This document shows positions 10,461 through 22,100 of a DNA stretch of 64,000 bases, one piece after another; the stretch's first letter is position 1, and each line of letters begins with the position of its first letter. The notes beneath the pieces were generated by a model. That model searched no databases and was not told the origin of the DNA. It was given only the letters and a program-made list of their open reading frames with translations. The position numbers were made by a program, and so were the translations under genes. This DNA comes from Balamuthia mandrillaris (taxonomy: Eukaryota > Discosea > Longamoebia > Balamuthiidae), in contig JAVKOQ010000039.1 of the NCBI GenBank assembly GCA_031835245.1, forward strand, positions 215,834 to 279,833. The letters are read 5' to 3'.

Positions 10461-13047
10461 ATGGAAGCAGCAGCGAAGGGAAGCAGGGAAGAGGGGACGA
10501 GCCGGACGGCCCGATGGCATGAGGGTGGCACGGAAGGAGAGGAGTGGGTCGAGGTGGCCCGTCAGAAAACCCAAATCACCGTCTCTACCTTTTGGTTTGT
10601 GATGGTAACACTTTTTTTTTTTGATGTTAAAAAAAATTATTATTATCTTTGCGCTTCACATCTAACCTCTTTCTCATCTCCTCTACTTTCTTTCTTCTTC
10701 TGCTCAGCAACACTGGGCGCTCAACCCGAAGTACGGCTCTCTCTCTCTCTCTCTCTCTCCCTCTGTCTATGTGATTCGCAACATTTTTTGATTGAAAAAC
10801 AAAATACAGACATTTGATGAAACCAATCAAAAAATGGCACATCCTTCGCAAAGAAATAAGAGACAACACCACGGGAGAGCTGCTCGACGCGACGGAGTTT
10901 GAGCCTGGAGAAGGCCTGGAGGAAAGGGACGGCGGCGGGGCAGACGTCGAAGAGGAGATCGCCAACAACGAGACTTACCTTGCTGGTGAAGCAACAGAGG
11001 AGGAAGAAGAAGAGGAAAGAGAAGAAGAAACAACAAGTTGGCAAATAGCTTACAAGCGACACCTCTTCCCGAGAGTGCCGGAGAAGGACAACGAGATCGA
11101 TGACTGGGTCGTCCTCTTTCCTGCCCAGCGTCGAGTCGAAGTAGCTCCTGTCTTTCCGCCTTCAGAAGAACAGGACGAAGAAGGAGAAGGTGACGAGAGG
11201 GAGAAAGAGGAAGAGGCGAAGAAGAAGCGAGGAAAAAAGGTAGATCCCTTTTACTTGCCGTTCTTCTACCCGAAAGTACTGCGGTGGGCGTTTGTCTTTC
11301 ATGAAGGAACAGAGCAAGTCACCGAGGAAGACGAAGAAGAGCACGTGCAAAAGAAGAAGAGGAAGAAGAATGAGCAGAAGAAAACAGGAGGAACAGAGAA
11401 AGAGAAACAAGAAGAAAGAACACCCAAAGTTTGGAGCTATGTTACGATGGAAGCTCAGTTCATTGACGAAAAGACATATAGAAACCACTTGGTATGCTGT
11501 CATTTATTCTTCTTTCGTTTCTCTTTTCTATTATTATTATTATTATTATTTTTTTTGCTATTTCAACGTCTGTTCTCACTTGGTTCAATGAAGCCGAGAA
11601 TAGCACAACAGATCCTCAAGAAGTTGAACACGTGGGGAAAGAATCATGAGGAGGGATACAAGAAACGGATGCACTTTGATAGGATATTCAGCAAAAGTAG
11701 ATATCAACTCACTTACGAAAGACTAAAGCCCAAATATGTGTAAGTTGTTCATTTCTTTATGGTCTTCTCTTCCTACCTGTTCTTTTTAACGTTCTCTTAT
11801 TTATGTTTTTCTCTTACAGAAAATGGGTCTCCGAATGGACAGCCAACTCCGATCCCATCAAATACGTGTTTGAGGACATCCAAATAGCCTCATACCTTAT
11901 CTCCTTGTGGGAATTTGAACAAGAGGAACTCAACCTAGCGCGGTACATCATCATATGCTTTATTCTTTCCTTTTGTCGTTTTCCTTTTTTTCTTCTTTTC
12001 CTTATAGCTTTTCTTTGCCATAGAAAACAAAGTTTTGTAGACTTGGGTTGTGGCAACGGCTTCCTGGTCTATATCCTCATGATGGAGGGATATCCTGGCA
12101 AAGGTCTTGACCTCCGTCGTCGCGACATTTGGGCGGAATACCCTACCAACATTGCCGGTGCGCTGGAAGAAGTGGAGTTTCACCCGGAGACGGGAACCTT
12201 CCCAGAGTATGATTGGTTGCTTGGTAATCATAGCGATGAATTGACTCCGTGGATCCCTTTGATGGCCAGCCGCTCCGGATGGGCCACAAAGTACTTCATC
12301 TTGCCGTGTTGCTTTTTTGCGCTGGAGGGAGGCAGATATCAACGCGAACGATTACGACAGAAAGAAGGAAAAAACGAAGAAGAACCAACAGGTGACGATG
12401 GGGAAGGCAAAGCAAACCGGAAAGAAGAAGGAAAGACAAAAGGTAAAGGCAAAAGGATAGGAACAGACGGAAAAGGAAAAGGAAAAGGAGACGAAGGAGA
12501 AGGAGGAGAGAAAGGAGGAGGAGTGGGCAGTCGATATGAAGCCTATTTGGAGTATTTGAAGGAGATTGGGGAGAAATGCGGCTATGTGGTCGAGTCGGAC
12601 ACGCTGAGAATCCCTTCGACGAGGAACTTGGCTCAGATAGGGCGCAAACGAACGTTTCCGGCTGCCAAGGAAGAAGAAGAAGAAGCGGAAGGAGAGAAGA
12701 ATAACAAGCAGGAAGCAAAAGTGATGAAAGGAGAGAAAGAGGGAGAAGAAACGGTGAGAAGGAACCACGAGCAGCTGTTGAGCCGCTTCGTGGAGTTTGT
12801 GCCGAGGAAGATGACGGATTCGAAGCACCAAAGGGAGAGGGCGATGCGGCAGCGGCCCTTCAAGCCACGAAAGGAGCAGCAAGGGGGGTTGGGGGACAAG
12901 CAAAAGAGAAAAGCGGAGAGCAGGAAACGAAAGCTGGAGAAAGAGAAACGAGAAGAAGAAGAAGAGAAAGAAGAAGAAGAAAAAAATGGAAAGACGGAGC
13001 GGAAAAGAAAGCAATCGTCAGCCTCAACCGAATTAGGAAACGAATGA
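10461..13047 (+). CDS. TRM44: tRNA (uracil-2'-O-)-methyltransferase, TRM44 family
   Basis: Six exons: 10461-10604, 10708-10730 (23 bases), 10810-11491, 11612-11739 (or from 11594), 11820-11942 and 12024-13047, all phase-consistent, about 707 residues. The product matches TRMT44/Trm44: HWALNPK and KHLMKPIKKWHILR early, KYVFEDIQIASYLISLWE, then the SAM-binding loop VDLGCGNGFLVYIL and GKGLDLRRRDIWAEYP, followed by DWLLGNHSDELTPWIP and FILPCCFFALEG. This enzyme methylates the ribose of U44 in tRNA-Ser. Lys/Glu-rich linkers interrupt the central region and make a long basic C-terminal tail, ending in a TGA at 13045-13047. The upstream B-box-like array is notable because the enzyme acts on a tRNA; a regulatory link is only speculation. 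Confidence 0.9.
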
Positions 13048-13318
13048 ACGGATTTTGTCCTTTTTAAAGAGTATTTTGTCGACAATTATTTCCTTTTTTC
13101 GAATATGTTCAAATTAAATGGAAAATGTTCTGTCGACAGAAACAATAGAAGCGCCACCTTATCGATCTCCTTAAAACACGAAACATTACTCTTATATATT
13201 TTTATAATTTTTTTAATTGTGGTGTTCCTTCATTGAACAAACAAAGAAGGAGGCAAAAAAAAGAAAGAAAGGCCTCTAGAAGGAAGAAAGAAACCCAACA
13301 AATAAAATAAAAAAAGGG
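13048..13318. promoter_or_regulatory. Intergenic region with two GTCGAC palindromes
   Basis: TTGTCGACAA-type sites at 13078-13083 and 13132-13137 lie 180-240 bases before the start of the flavoprotein gene. The rest is AT-rich, with TATA-like ATATATTTTTATAA near 13195. No gene seen. Confidence 0.35.
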
Positions 13319-13675
13319 ATGAACAGCAGTGGCGTTTCTTCTTGTCTTCTTCGCTTCGCTTCCTCCGCCGGCGGAATAAAGCGAAACTTTCGCTTGGCGT
13401 CCTCGTCGTCTTCTTCTTGCACTTCTTTCCTTTCGGTATTTACCAGCTCTTTCTGCTTTCTCTCTCCCTTCTCTCTCTCTCTTTCTCTTTCTCTCTCCTT
13501 CATCCTTTCTTTCCATCTCTGTTTTAACTTGGAAACAAAAATGAACAAAGTCGAATGTGAGCAGCAGTTTTGGCTACGGAGGAAGGCGTGGGCTCAAAGA
13601 AATACCCGAGTATGACTTGGTGGTGGTCGGCTCTGGTCCCGCCGGTCAAAAGGCTGCTATTCAGGTTTCTTCTCG

Positions 13676-13722
<47 letters not shown>

Positions 13723-14235
13723 TTGATGTTTATGTTCTTTTCCTTTGGTCCCGACCAAAGAGTGCAAAGCTGGGCAAACGAGTGGCGATGATAGACTCTT
13801 TCCCGATGTTAGGCGGAACGTGTATCAACACCGGAACAGTGCCCTCCAAAACCTTACGAGAAGGTTCGTTCTCATCGTTCTTTTCTCTCTCTCTCTCTCT
13901 CTTATTCATTGCTTTCTTCTTTCATTACCATAAACCAACATTCTCTCTTTCTCTCTCTCTTTCCTGTTGTTCTCTCTTTCTCGTGTCCTCTTTCCCTTGC
14001 AGCAATTCTCTATTTGAGCGGCTTCAAGCAACGAGTCTTCTATGGCAGGCATCACACAGCAATGAAGGATTGGTGCTTTAGCGATTTGACCTTTCGCGTG
14101 CAGCACGTCACGAGGAGGCAGAAGGAAGTCATCATGGGACAACTCACTCGTAACCACGTAAAGCTACTGAACGGCATGGCCTCCTTTGTTGACCCTAACA
14201 CTCTTCTCATTAGGTTCTCTTTCTCCCTTTCTGCC

Positions 14236-14280
<45 letters not shown>

Positions 14281-15869
14281 AAACTCGAGTCTCTGCTTAA
14301 CGTCTTGTATTCATTAAACAGAGGACCCGAGAGCGACTATCAAGTAAGAGGAAAGTTTGTATTCATATCGTGTGGAACACGACCGGCCCATGACCCTGCC
14401 ATAGTTTGTGATGGCAAATTCATCTTTGATGCGGATCAAATCCTTCATCTCAAAGGTTCACCTTCTTTGCTTCTCCTCTTCTCCTCTGCTTTTGTCTTTC
14501 TTACACTTCCATTCTGTCTTCTTTCTTCTTTATATGAAACCAGAAATGCCGCATCAGTTAATAGTGGTTGGAGCCGGAGTGGTAGGTTTAGAATATGCAG
14601 CCATGCTGGGCACGCTCCCGGACGTCCAGGTGACCGTCATCGACCAACGCCCCAAACTCTTGGACTTTGTGGACCGCGAGGTCATCGAGACCCTCATGTT
14701 TCACATGCGGCAGTCGCGCGCTCAGTTCCGTTTGGGAGAGAAGCTCTCCGCCGTTAAGGTCGACAAGGAGAGGAACCGAGTGACGGCCGAGCTGGAGAGT
14801 GGCAAGAAGATCATCGGAGATTCCCTGTTTTATGCTGTTGGAAGGCAGTGCAACACAGACAGCTTGAACCTGGAGAATGCAGGTCTTTCTGCTGATTCTA
14901 GAGGTTTCTTTTTCTGTTCTCTGCTCTCGTTTCGTCTCGTTTCTCTGTTCTTTTCTTTCATCAAAAGACTTTAAACCTTAAAAACAAATCATATAATAGG
15001 AAGACTGAAGGTGAACGAAACGTATCAAACGAGCGTGCCTCACATCTTTGCCGGAGGAGACGTGATCGGTTTTCCATCGCTGGCCTCTTCAAGCATGCTG
15101 CAGGGCCGTTTGGCCGTTTGTCAGATGTGGGGACAAAAGTGTCCTCGTATCTCTGCTGACCTTATCCCTTATGGCATTTATTGTACGTTCGCTTCTTGTT
15201 CTTATTCTTCTTCCTTCATCTCCTTGTTCTCTCTTCTTCATTCTGGTTCTTTTCTTCTTCTTGTTCTTCTTGTTCTTCTTCTTCTTCTTCTTCTTCTTCT
15301 TCTTCTTCTTCTTCTTCTTCTTCTTCTTCTTCTTCTTTTCTTCATTCTTATATCAACAAATAAACACAAACAACAAAATAAAACAGCAATCCCAGAGATA
15401 AGCATGGTCGGCAAGACCGAGCAAGAGCTGACCGAAGCCAAGGTACCCTACGAGTGCGGCGTGGCGCGTTACTCCGAGCTGGCCAAAGGCATGATGCAAG
15501 GGGACGAGGTCGGCGGAATGCTCAAGCTGCTGTTCCACCTGGAGACGCACCGCATTCTGGGCGTGCACATCATCGGAGAGAGCGCCACAGAGAACATTCA
15601 CATTGGCCAAGCTGCCCTGGCACGTTCTCTTTGCTTTTCTTTTCTTTTCTTTTTTTCTTTTCTTTTCTTTTCTTTTCTTTTCTTTTCTTTTCTTTTCTTT
15701 TCTTTTCTTTTCTTTTCTTTTCTTTTCTTCTGTAGCGATATTCTGACAAAACAAAAAAAAGGCGATGGGAGCCAAAATAGAGTATTTTACAGAGAATGTG
15801 TTCAACTACCCCACGTTCGCGGAGGCTTACCAAGTGGCCGCTTTGGATGGTCTCAACAAAGAACGGTGA
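13319..15869 (+). CDS. Soluble pyridine nucleotide transhydrogenase (SthA-like) flavoprotein
   Basis: Nine exons: 13319-13435, 13551-13664, 13761-13863, 14003-14213, 14322-14455, 14544-14903, 15000-15182, 15387-15619 and 15762-15869, about 520 residues. Exon 1 ([18 protein letters not shown]) looks like a mitochondrial presequence; its link to exon 2 is the weakest joint. The rest is a pyridine nucleotide-disulphide oxidoreductase: FAD loop [13 protein letters not shown], redox region [20 protein letters not shown](P) loop [15 protein letters not shown] contact [10 protein letters not shown], and a dimerisation domain ending [18 protein letters not shown]. The redox site has one Cys and lacks the second of the CxxxxC pair, as expected for Si-type NAD(P) transhydrogenase and not lipoamide dehydrogenase. 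It would exchange reducing equivalents between NADH and NADPH. Intron 8 (15620-15761) starts with GC. Confidence 0.88.
15249..15342 (+). repeat. (TTC)n repeat in an intron
   Basis: TTC triplets, imperfect then pure from about 15276 to 15337, in an intron of the flavoprotein gene. Confidence 0.9.
15636..15730 (+). repeat. (TTTTC)n repeat in the GC-AG intron
   Basis: About 18 near-perfect TTTTC units in the last intron of the flavoprotein gene. Confidence 0.9.
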
Positions 15870-15950
15870 AACGGTTTTTTTTTGTGTGTTTTAAAGTTTC
15901 AAACAACGGAAAAAAAATTAATTAATTAATCAATATAGCGTTCTTCTTCC

Positions 15951-15964
15951 TGTAACGCGTTACA
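15951..15964. promoter_or_regulatory. 14-base perfect palindrome
   Basis: TGTAACGCGTTACA, a perfect palindrome 68 bases before the start of the gene at 16032. A dimeric transcription-factor site is possible. Confidence 0.35.
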
Positions 15965-16031
15965 CGCAAGAAAAAGTTGAACAAGAACAGAAGAGAAAAA
16001 AAACAGGAGACAAAAAAAAAACAAAGAAAGA

Positions 16032-17684
16032 ATGAAAGGCAAGAAAAAGGAAGATGAGAAGCAAAACAAATCGTTGCTGCGCGAGACGGAACGGCTGCAA
16101 AAGAAAGAGGAGGAGATAAGGGCAAAAGCCAGGAAGAAGGCCGAAAGGAAGCAGCTGGACCGGTTGGTCGACCACGTGTTGGACGTCTACGAGAAGGAGA
16201 AAGGGCAGGAGAAGGCCAAGCACCACGTCCAAAAGCTGGACGTCCTGTTTCCGGGCATGGGGATGACCAGAGGGCTCTCCGAGGAGGAGCTCCAGCCGAA
16301 GAAGGTGCAGCTGGACACGGTGATGCGGAAAGCCACCAGAGAATACAGGCCGGACCAGCAACGAAAAAAGAGCGGAAGCGCCATCTTGGGAAAAAGTCGA
16401 AGCCGAACGACCACTTCTGCTTCTCCTTTGCCGTCGCGTCATTCCCCCCATGGACGAGGAAGAAATGAAGATGAAAGAGGAGGAGGAAGACGAAGAGCAA
16501 CCACGTCAACTGCTCCTTCTGCTCCTTTTCAACCTACCAAACTCTCTGCTTCTGCTTCTTCTTCTCCCACTTCTCCTTCATCTCCGTTGACTTCTTCTGC
16601 TCGAATGTCGCGAGAAAAAGGAGCAATAGTTGAGCCAAGGAAGAGAGACGAAGAGGAAAGGCGAGGAGAGGAAGAAGCAGACGAGAAACGATCGACGTTA
16701 AGACGCCATAAGAGTTTTTCGGACGTCGCTGAGACAAGAACGAAAGACAAACTCGACATTGTGTCTTCTCCCACTTCCAAACAAAAAGAGGACAAAACGG
16801 CGAAGGAAACAAAGAAGAAAGAAGAAAAGAAGAAGCCAAAGAAAAAAGAGAAAGAAAAGGAGGAGCCGAAAGAACGAAGGAAAAAGGAAGCAAAGAAGAA
16901 GACGAAGAAACCAGAAGCTGAAAAAAAAGAAGATGCCGACCATTCGTTCGCGCGAACAGGTGGCAGACACCGAAGCAAGACGGAAGCCTCGCCACCGCCT
17001 CCTTCCTTCGTGGCTGCATTGGCCGCCGAGGATGTTCCTTCGTCCAGGCACAGCGGCAGCTTTCTCCCCTTGACTCCTGAACTGGACTCAACAAAGCAAC
17101 TGAAAGAGCTGAGTCAAGCCGATGCGCCCACCGCTTCAAAGAGTGGGAGCTGGATAACGAGGAGAAGGAGTGGAAGCGCCATATTTCGTGGGATGAAGAC
17201 AAAGAAAGAAGCCATGGCGGCAAAGAAAGACAAAAAGAAGAAGGACAAACCTGCAAAGAAAGAAAAGAAGAAAAAAGGATCTTCCAAGCGCGAGAAAGAG
17301 AAAGAAAAAGGCAAAGAGAACGATAAAGAGGTTGTACTGAAAGTGGACATTTCTTCTTCGACTTCCTCATTCAATTCTTCTCTTCATCACAAAAACGAAG
17401 AAGACACCAAAGAAAACGAACAACGGCCACCACATAAAGCAAACGAGGAAGATGTTGACGAAGAGGAAATAGACTTCATCCTAAACGGAGGAAGAAGCGG
17501 GAGCGGAACGGGAGCTGAGAAGAGCGAAAAGATGATACGAGACAAGCTGAACCGAAGAAAGGAGGACTTTTGGCTGGACACCGACAATCTCTCCTCCGTC
17601 GCTGAAATAAGTGATCCCTTCCATAGCGATGATGATGGCATCAATGGGACAGCCGACCTGGGAGAAGTCGAAGTCTTCATATGA
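16032..17684 (+). CDS. Highly charged Lys/Glu/Ser-rich protein
   Basis: Intronless, 550 residues, ATG 16032 to TGA 17682-17684. The first 120 residues are the most ordered: a charged helix (LLRETERLQKKEEEIRAKAR; LDRLVDHVLDVYEKEKGQEK) and then KLDVLFPGMGMTRGLSEEEL. The remainder alternates Lys/Glu helices and Ser-rich linkers and holds two related short motifs, KKSGSAILGKSR and RRSGSAIFRGMK, which may be phosphorylation or docking sites. The acidic end reads VAEISDPFHSDDDGINGTAD. No family recognised. The clean long frame with normal start and stop supports a real gene. TATA-like and palindromic sequence lies just upstream. Confidence 0.65.
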   Translation: MKGKKKEDEKQNKSLLRETERLQKKEEEIRAKARKKAERKQLDRLVDHVLDVYEKEKGQEKAKHHVQKLDVLFPGMGMTRGLSEEELQPKKVQLDTVMRKATREYRPDQQRKKSGSAILGKSRSRTTTSASPLPSRHSPHGRGRNEDERGGGRRRATTSTAPSAPFQPTKLSASASSSPTSPSSPLTSSARMSREKGAIVEPRKRDEEERRGEEEADEKRSTLRRHKSFSDVAETRTKDKLDIVSSPTSKQKEDKTAKETKKKEEKKKPKKKEKEKEEPKERRKKEAKKKTKKPEAEKKEDADHSFARTGGRHRSKTEASPPPPSFVAALAAEDVPSSRHSGSFLPLTPELDSTKQLKELSQADAPTASKSGSWITRRRSGSAIFRGMKTKKEAMAAKKDKKKKDKPAKKEKKKKGSSKREKEKEKGKENDKEVVLKVDISSSTSSFNSSLHHKNEEDTKENEQRPPHKANEEDVDEEEIDFILNGGRSGSGTGAEKSEKMIRDKLNRRKEDFWLDTDNLSSVAEISDPFHSDDDGINGTADLGEVEVFI

Positions 17685-17817
17685 TCTCTCTCTCTCCATT
17701 TGCTTTGTGTATAAATAACGAATGTGTAAACATGCAGTGTACTATTGTAACCGTGGATTAATATCATAACATAAGCATTCAAACGACGAAACAGAAAGAG
17801 AGCTTTGTAGGCGACAG

Positions 17818-18869
17818 TCAGGTATCATTCTCCAATATCCTTTTCTCCACTTCCTGGTGCTGGTTGTGTTTCGCTTTTTCCAGGGCAAGGCTCTTGTCCC
17901 AAGGGCATCCATTCTCCCTCGCCCATTTTAACACCTCCAAATGGCCCGACCCCGCAGCGGCGCTGCAGGTCCATTCGTCCCAGGGGCATCCGTTGGCTCT
18001 AAACCATTTCAGCACATCCAAACTGCCGCGCTTAGCAGCGATGGAGCAAGCGCGTTCATCCCAAGGACATCCCTTCTCTCTCAGCCATTCCAGCCATTCC
18101 CAACGGAAGCTGGCAGCAGCAAAGCTGAATGCAAAACTGTTCCAAGGACATCCATTCTCTCTTGCCCACCTCAATACTTCAAAATGACCATTTGCGGCAG
18201 CCAAGGCGGTGGTAAGCTCACACCAAGGGCACCCATTCTCTCTGGCCCACTGCAGTATTTCCATATGTCCATTATGCGCAGCATGGCCGCAAGTAAAGGA
18301 GTCCCAAGGGCACCCGTTCTCTCTGGCCCACTGCAGAACCTCCATATGTCCACAAGCGGCCGCTTGCCCACAAGTCTCTGCGTCCCAAGAGCATGCTTGT
18401 TCAGCACTTCTCGCCCATTGCAACACCTCCAACCGGCCGTTCCTGGCTGCGTGCTTGCAGACGTGCTGGTCCCAAGGGCAGTCTTGGTGTAGGCGAGACC
18501 ACTGTTGGTCAGAGAGGAGCAGGCCCACCGCATGAAGAACTTGTGGCGGAGGTGAGGAGGGCTGCAGGCGTACCACCGGCGGCAGGTCCTGGCGGCCGGT
18601 GCCACGCTCTCCTCGGGCAGCATCCGCAGGATGAGGCAGAGCATTTCGTCCGGCAACAGGTCCTCCACCCAACCGCAACCACAAGCTCTCTGCTCGCGGT
18701 CATCCCCGTCGCTGCTTCTTTCCTGCTCTCTTTGCCTCTTGCGTTTACTTGTGGGTCTTGATGGAGAGGTTTTCTCTTCTGCTTCTTCCTCTTCTTCTGT
18801 ACCTTGGTGGTCTTGCGGTGCTCTGGCGTCCGTCTCCGACGTCCGCTGGTGGAGTGTTCTCTTCCGCAT
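17818..18869 (-). CDS. F-box protein with NGCPW ankyrin-like repeats (frame change between the two parts)
   Basis: Reading from ATG 18869, residues about 65-105 form an F-box: DLLPDEMLCLILRMLPEESV, then ARTCRRWY. F-boxes dock on SKP1 in SCF ubiquitin ligases. About 40 codons later the similarity shifts to another frame, which carries eight or so repeats of the type NGCPWDEWTCSAAAGSGHLE / VLKWAREN and ends at TGA 17818-17820. Such repeats are common beside F-boxes in amoebae and algae and are thought to bind substrates. The switch lies between about 18560 and 18480. I found no GT-AG intron there that restores the frame, so this is either a sequencing error, an unusual intron or an early pseudogene. 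The product has a basic Arg/Glu-rich N-terminus. Confidence 0.65.
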
Positions 18870-19149
18870 TGCCTCTTCGTGCTGCTCTTCTCCTCCTGGA
18901 ACGCTTACGTCAGCGTTACATTCTATCTCCTGTCCTCTCTCGTGTCTGTTGACTTTTTTTATTTAAATTTTTATTTAAAAAAAAAAAGAGAAGAAAGAAC
19001 ACAAACGAAGAAGAACGAACGAGCACAAAATAAAGAACATTGTTATTGTCACATAAATAATAAATAAGAAGTAATAATAAACAAAACAGAAAAAAAAACG
19101 AATAGAAAAAAATAAAATAATGAAATAAAATAATAAACGAAAAAGGTTT

Positions 19150-22100
19150 TCAATGATTCCTTTTGATGCCCCAAACCTCCACCACGACCACCGTGAAGTC
19201 CTCCGAGCTGGCCAAGCAGTCGTTGAGAAAGGTCTCGCTGCGTTGGCTGCACCCGTTCTCAAAGTCGGCATCGAACCAAAACCCGAAATTCCCACGACTG
19301 CATTCAAATAAATAAAAAATATATAAATAAATAATAAATGATAAATAAAATAATAAATAAAATAATAAATAAATAATAAATAATAAATAAAAACGTACTT
19401 GGGCCCTCCTCCGCCCATGCACACAAACTCCTCGGTGCAGGCCATGAACTTGTCGTTGATGCGGCTCCAAGGATACACCGCAAAGTTGGGGGCGAGGGTG
19501 AAGAGGAAGCTCTCTCCGGTGCCGCCGAACCCTGATCGCACCTCCCATGAGCCCGTTGCGAAGCCTCCAAAGATCTATTTTTTTTTTTGGAGTTTGTTTC
19601 ATATAAGTAAGGAGAAGACAACGCAAAACAATTAAAGAAGAAGAACAAGAAGAAGAAGAACAAGAACAAGAAGAATAAGAACAAGAAGAACAAGAACAAG
19701 AACAAGAAGAACAAGAAGAAGAAGAAGAACAAGAACAAGACAAGAACAAGAACAAGAACAAGAACAAGAACAAGAACAAGAACAAGAAGAACAAGAAGAA
19801 CAAGAACAAGAACAAAGAAGAAGTTACGAACATATTTGTTGGAGTCTTCGATGACGATGATGGTCGGCTTGTGGTCCTGAAGGCGGCGATAAAAAGTGGT
19901 GAGGCTGATGCCGTGCTCCATCGTGCTGTACAAGAGTTCCCATTCGTTGTCCTGAAAACGGGCTGGTAGATGACTTGATAACTGGGTTGCAGATTGTTGA
20001 AGAAATGGTTAGCTTCAAATTCGCGGAGAAAAAGAGAAAGAGAAATGATAGGAAGAAGGAAGCGGAAAAGAAAAACCCAAGCAAGAAAGAGTTTAAACAA
20101 TTACTTTGGTGAAATCCTGGATGCTGATCAAAGAAGAGGCATCCACCATGCGGGCAAGCAACTCTTCGCTGTCCTCGTCAAAGCTTTCATCACGTTCCCG
20201 TTGATCGACTTCCATCTTGCTTACGGGATGAGTCGGTTTGGGATGGTGGTGCAATTCTTCATGGGGTGAACTGCTATAGGGAGAATGCTGAACTTGTAAG
20301 TGATGATCCGTTGTTTTGAGGTCATCATCAGCTACGGCAGGCCGTAGTCGTGACACCATTCGTGAAAATAAGCTCTCTTTCGCTCTATGTAAAAGAAAGA
20401 TTGGGTCAATAGTGATACCAAAAAAAGAGGGAGGGAAGGAATTAGGAAGAAAACGAAGACTCACTTGGGAGGAGGCATGCTTGGTTGGACGGCAACAGAA
20501 GCATCCTGAATAAATGGAGTGGGAGCCGATCGCAACAAACCATCATAACTTGGGCTTCTTACTGGTTGTTGCTGTTCTTTCTTCTTTTGCAATGCTGCTC
20601 TTTCGTATTCCTCTGTGGAAGCCAACATCTCTTGAAGGTCGCTAAAGAGATCTCCAGCAGAAGAAGGGGAAGGAGACGCGCTTTCTTTTGAGGAAAGAGA
20701 GTCTAGCGATTTTCTTCTTCCCCTTCTTTGTAAAGCGAAACTATCGCTCTTGGTCGTCCATTTCTGTTGCTCCGCTGGCACTTCTTTCTTCTCTTTCTTT
20801 GAGCAAATTTCTTCTTCCCTCTCTTCTTCCTTCTCTTCTTTTTCTTTTTGTTCCTCTTTTTGTTGGTGTTCTTCTTTTTGTTGTTGTTGCTCTTTTAGCT
20901 CTGCCTTTTCTTTCATTCGTTGATCGATTTCCAATTCTTGTTCGATACGAACTAACTTCACTAGACATTGCTCCAAACAAGGTCGACTGTGTTGCATGTG
21001 AAAACGAGCCACTTTGTTCAACGCTTTTTGCAACAGGATTTTTCGTTGATAGTCCACATTTGTGTCGGGAAGAAACTGGAAGGAAGGAGGAGCATGAGGA
21101 TAGAACGAAGGAAATGTGATCTTGATTTGAATGATGATGGCGTATGTTGAAGAGGAAGAAGAATTGTTGTTGAGTAGTCTCTGTTTTTGCTTGGACCGAT
21201 AAGTCGCGATGCAGTAACGCTCTACTACGTTGACCTGCAATTGTAATGTAAGTGAGCGCGAAGAAAGAACAAAGAATACCGCACATAAACAAACCTCATC
21301 AATTTTAAGGCGAGGGATAGTCATATGCGAAGATATCATGAGAAACTCTTGATTTAGGTCGAGAGGGACTAAAGCGGAATACTTTTCTCGTGCAGCCAAG
21401 AGCGCAGCAGGAGATGGAAAGAGGGGAGAGGGTTCGAAACTGGGTGGTGACTCTTGCGGGGTGTCTCTGTAAATGGACTTTGGTTGAGAGTAGCTCCGCT
21501 TTTTTTTAACAAAGATTAAATGAGAAGATAGAACGAGAAGAGAAGAGAAAATAGATAAATATTGAAAAAAAAAGAAGAGAATAGAGAAAGAACCTCAGCA
21601 GTATCAAGTCCACGATCCCAGAAGAGCGATTTGTTGTTTGAATCATCTTCAGTGGCAGCGATTTCACTCAAGGATGACATGACAGGAGGTGTACGAGGAG
21701 AAAGAGTGTTGGATCGAAGACGACGAGAGGAAGGAGGCCGCAGGGAATTCCGTTGAGCGCCCAATTCCACTCTGCCGCCGAGATAGTGCGATTGGTTAGT
21801 TGACTGCTTGGTCGATGAAGAGCCAAGTTCTTCTGGTTCTTGTTCTTCTGTGGCTTCATCATCGTCTTTTTGTATCTCTAGTTTGGTATCGCGATCAGGA
21901 GAGTCGGATGGTGTATCAAAAGCTCGAGTCTCAGTTGGTCCTATATAACAGAGGAGATAAAAACGGAACAAACCAATTATTACACAATAAGAAAGAAGGA
22001 GGATATAAGGAAAAGCAGAAGAAGCCAAAGTGGCTTTTTTACCTGCTGAGATTGACCGTTTCCTCCGCTCTGATGAAGATTGCAACTCTTGCGCTTCATG

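Noticed and set aside
19261-19290. GGTTCGATGCC B-box match on the minus strand
   Set aside because: It is inside the TLDc coding exon (FWFDADF) and explained by it.
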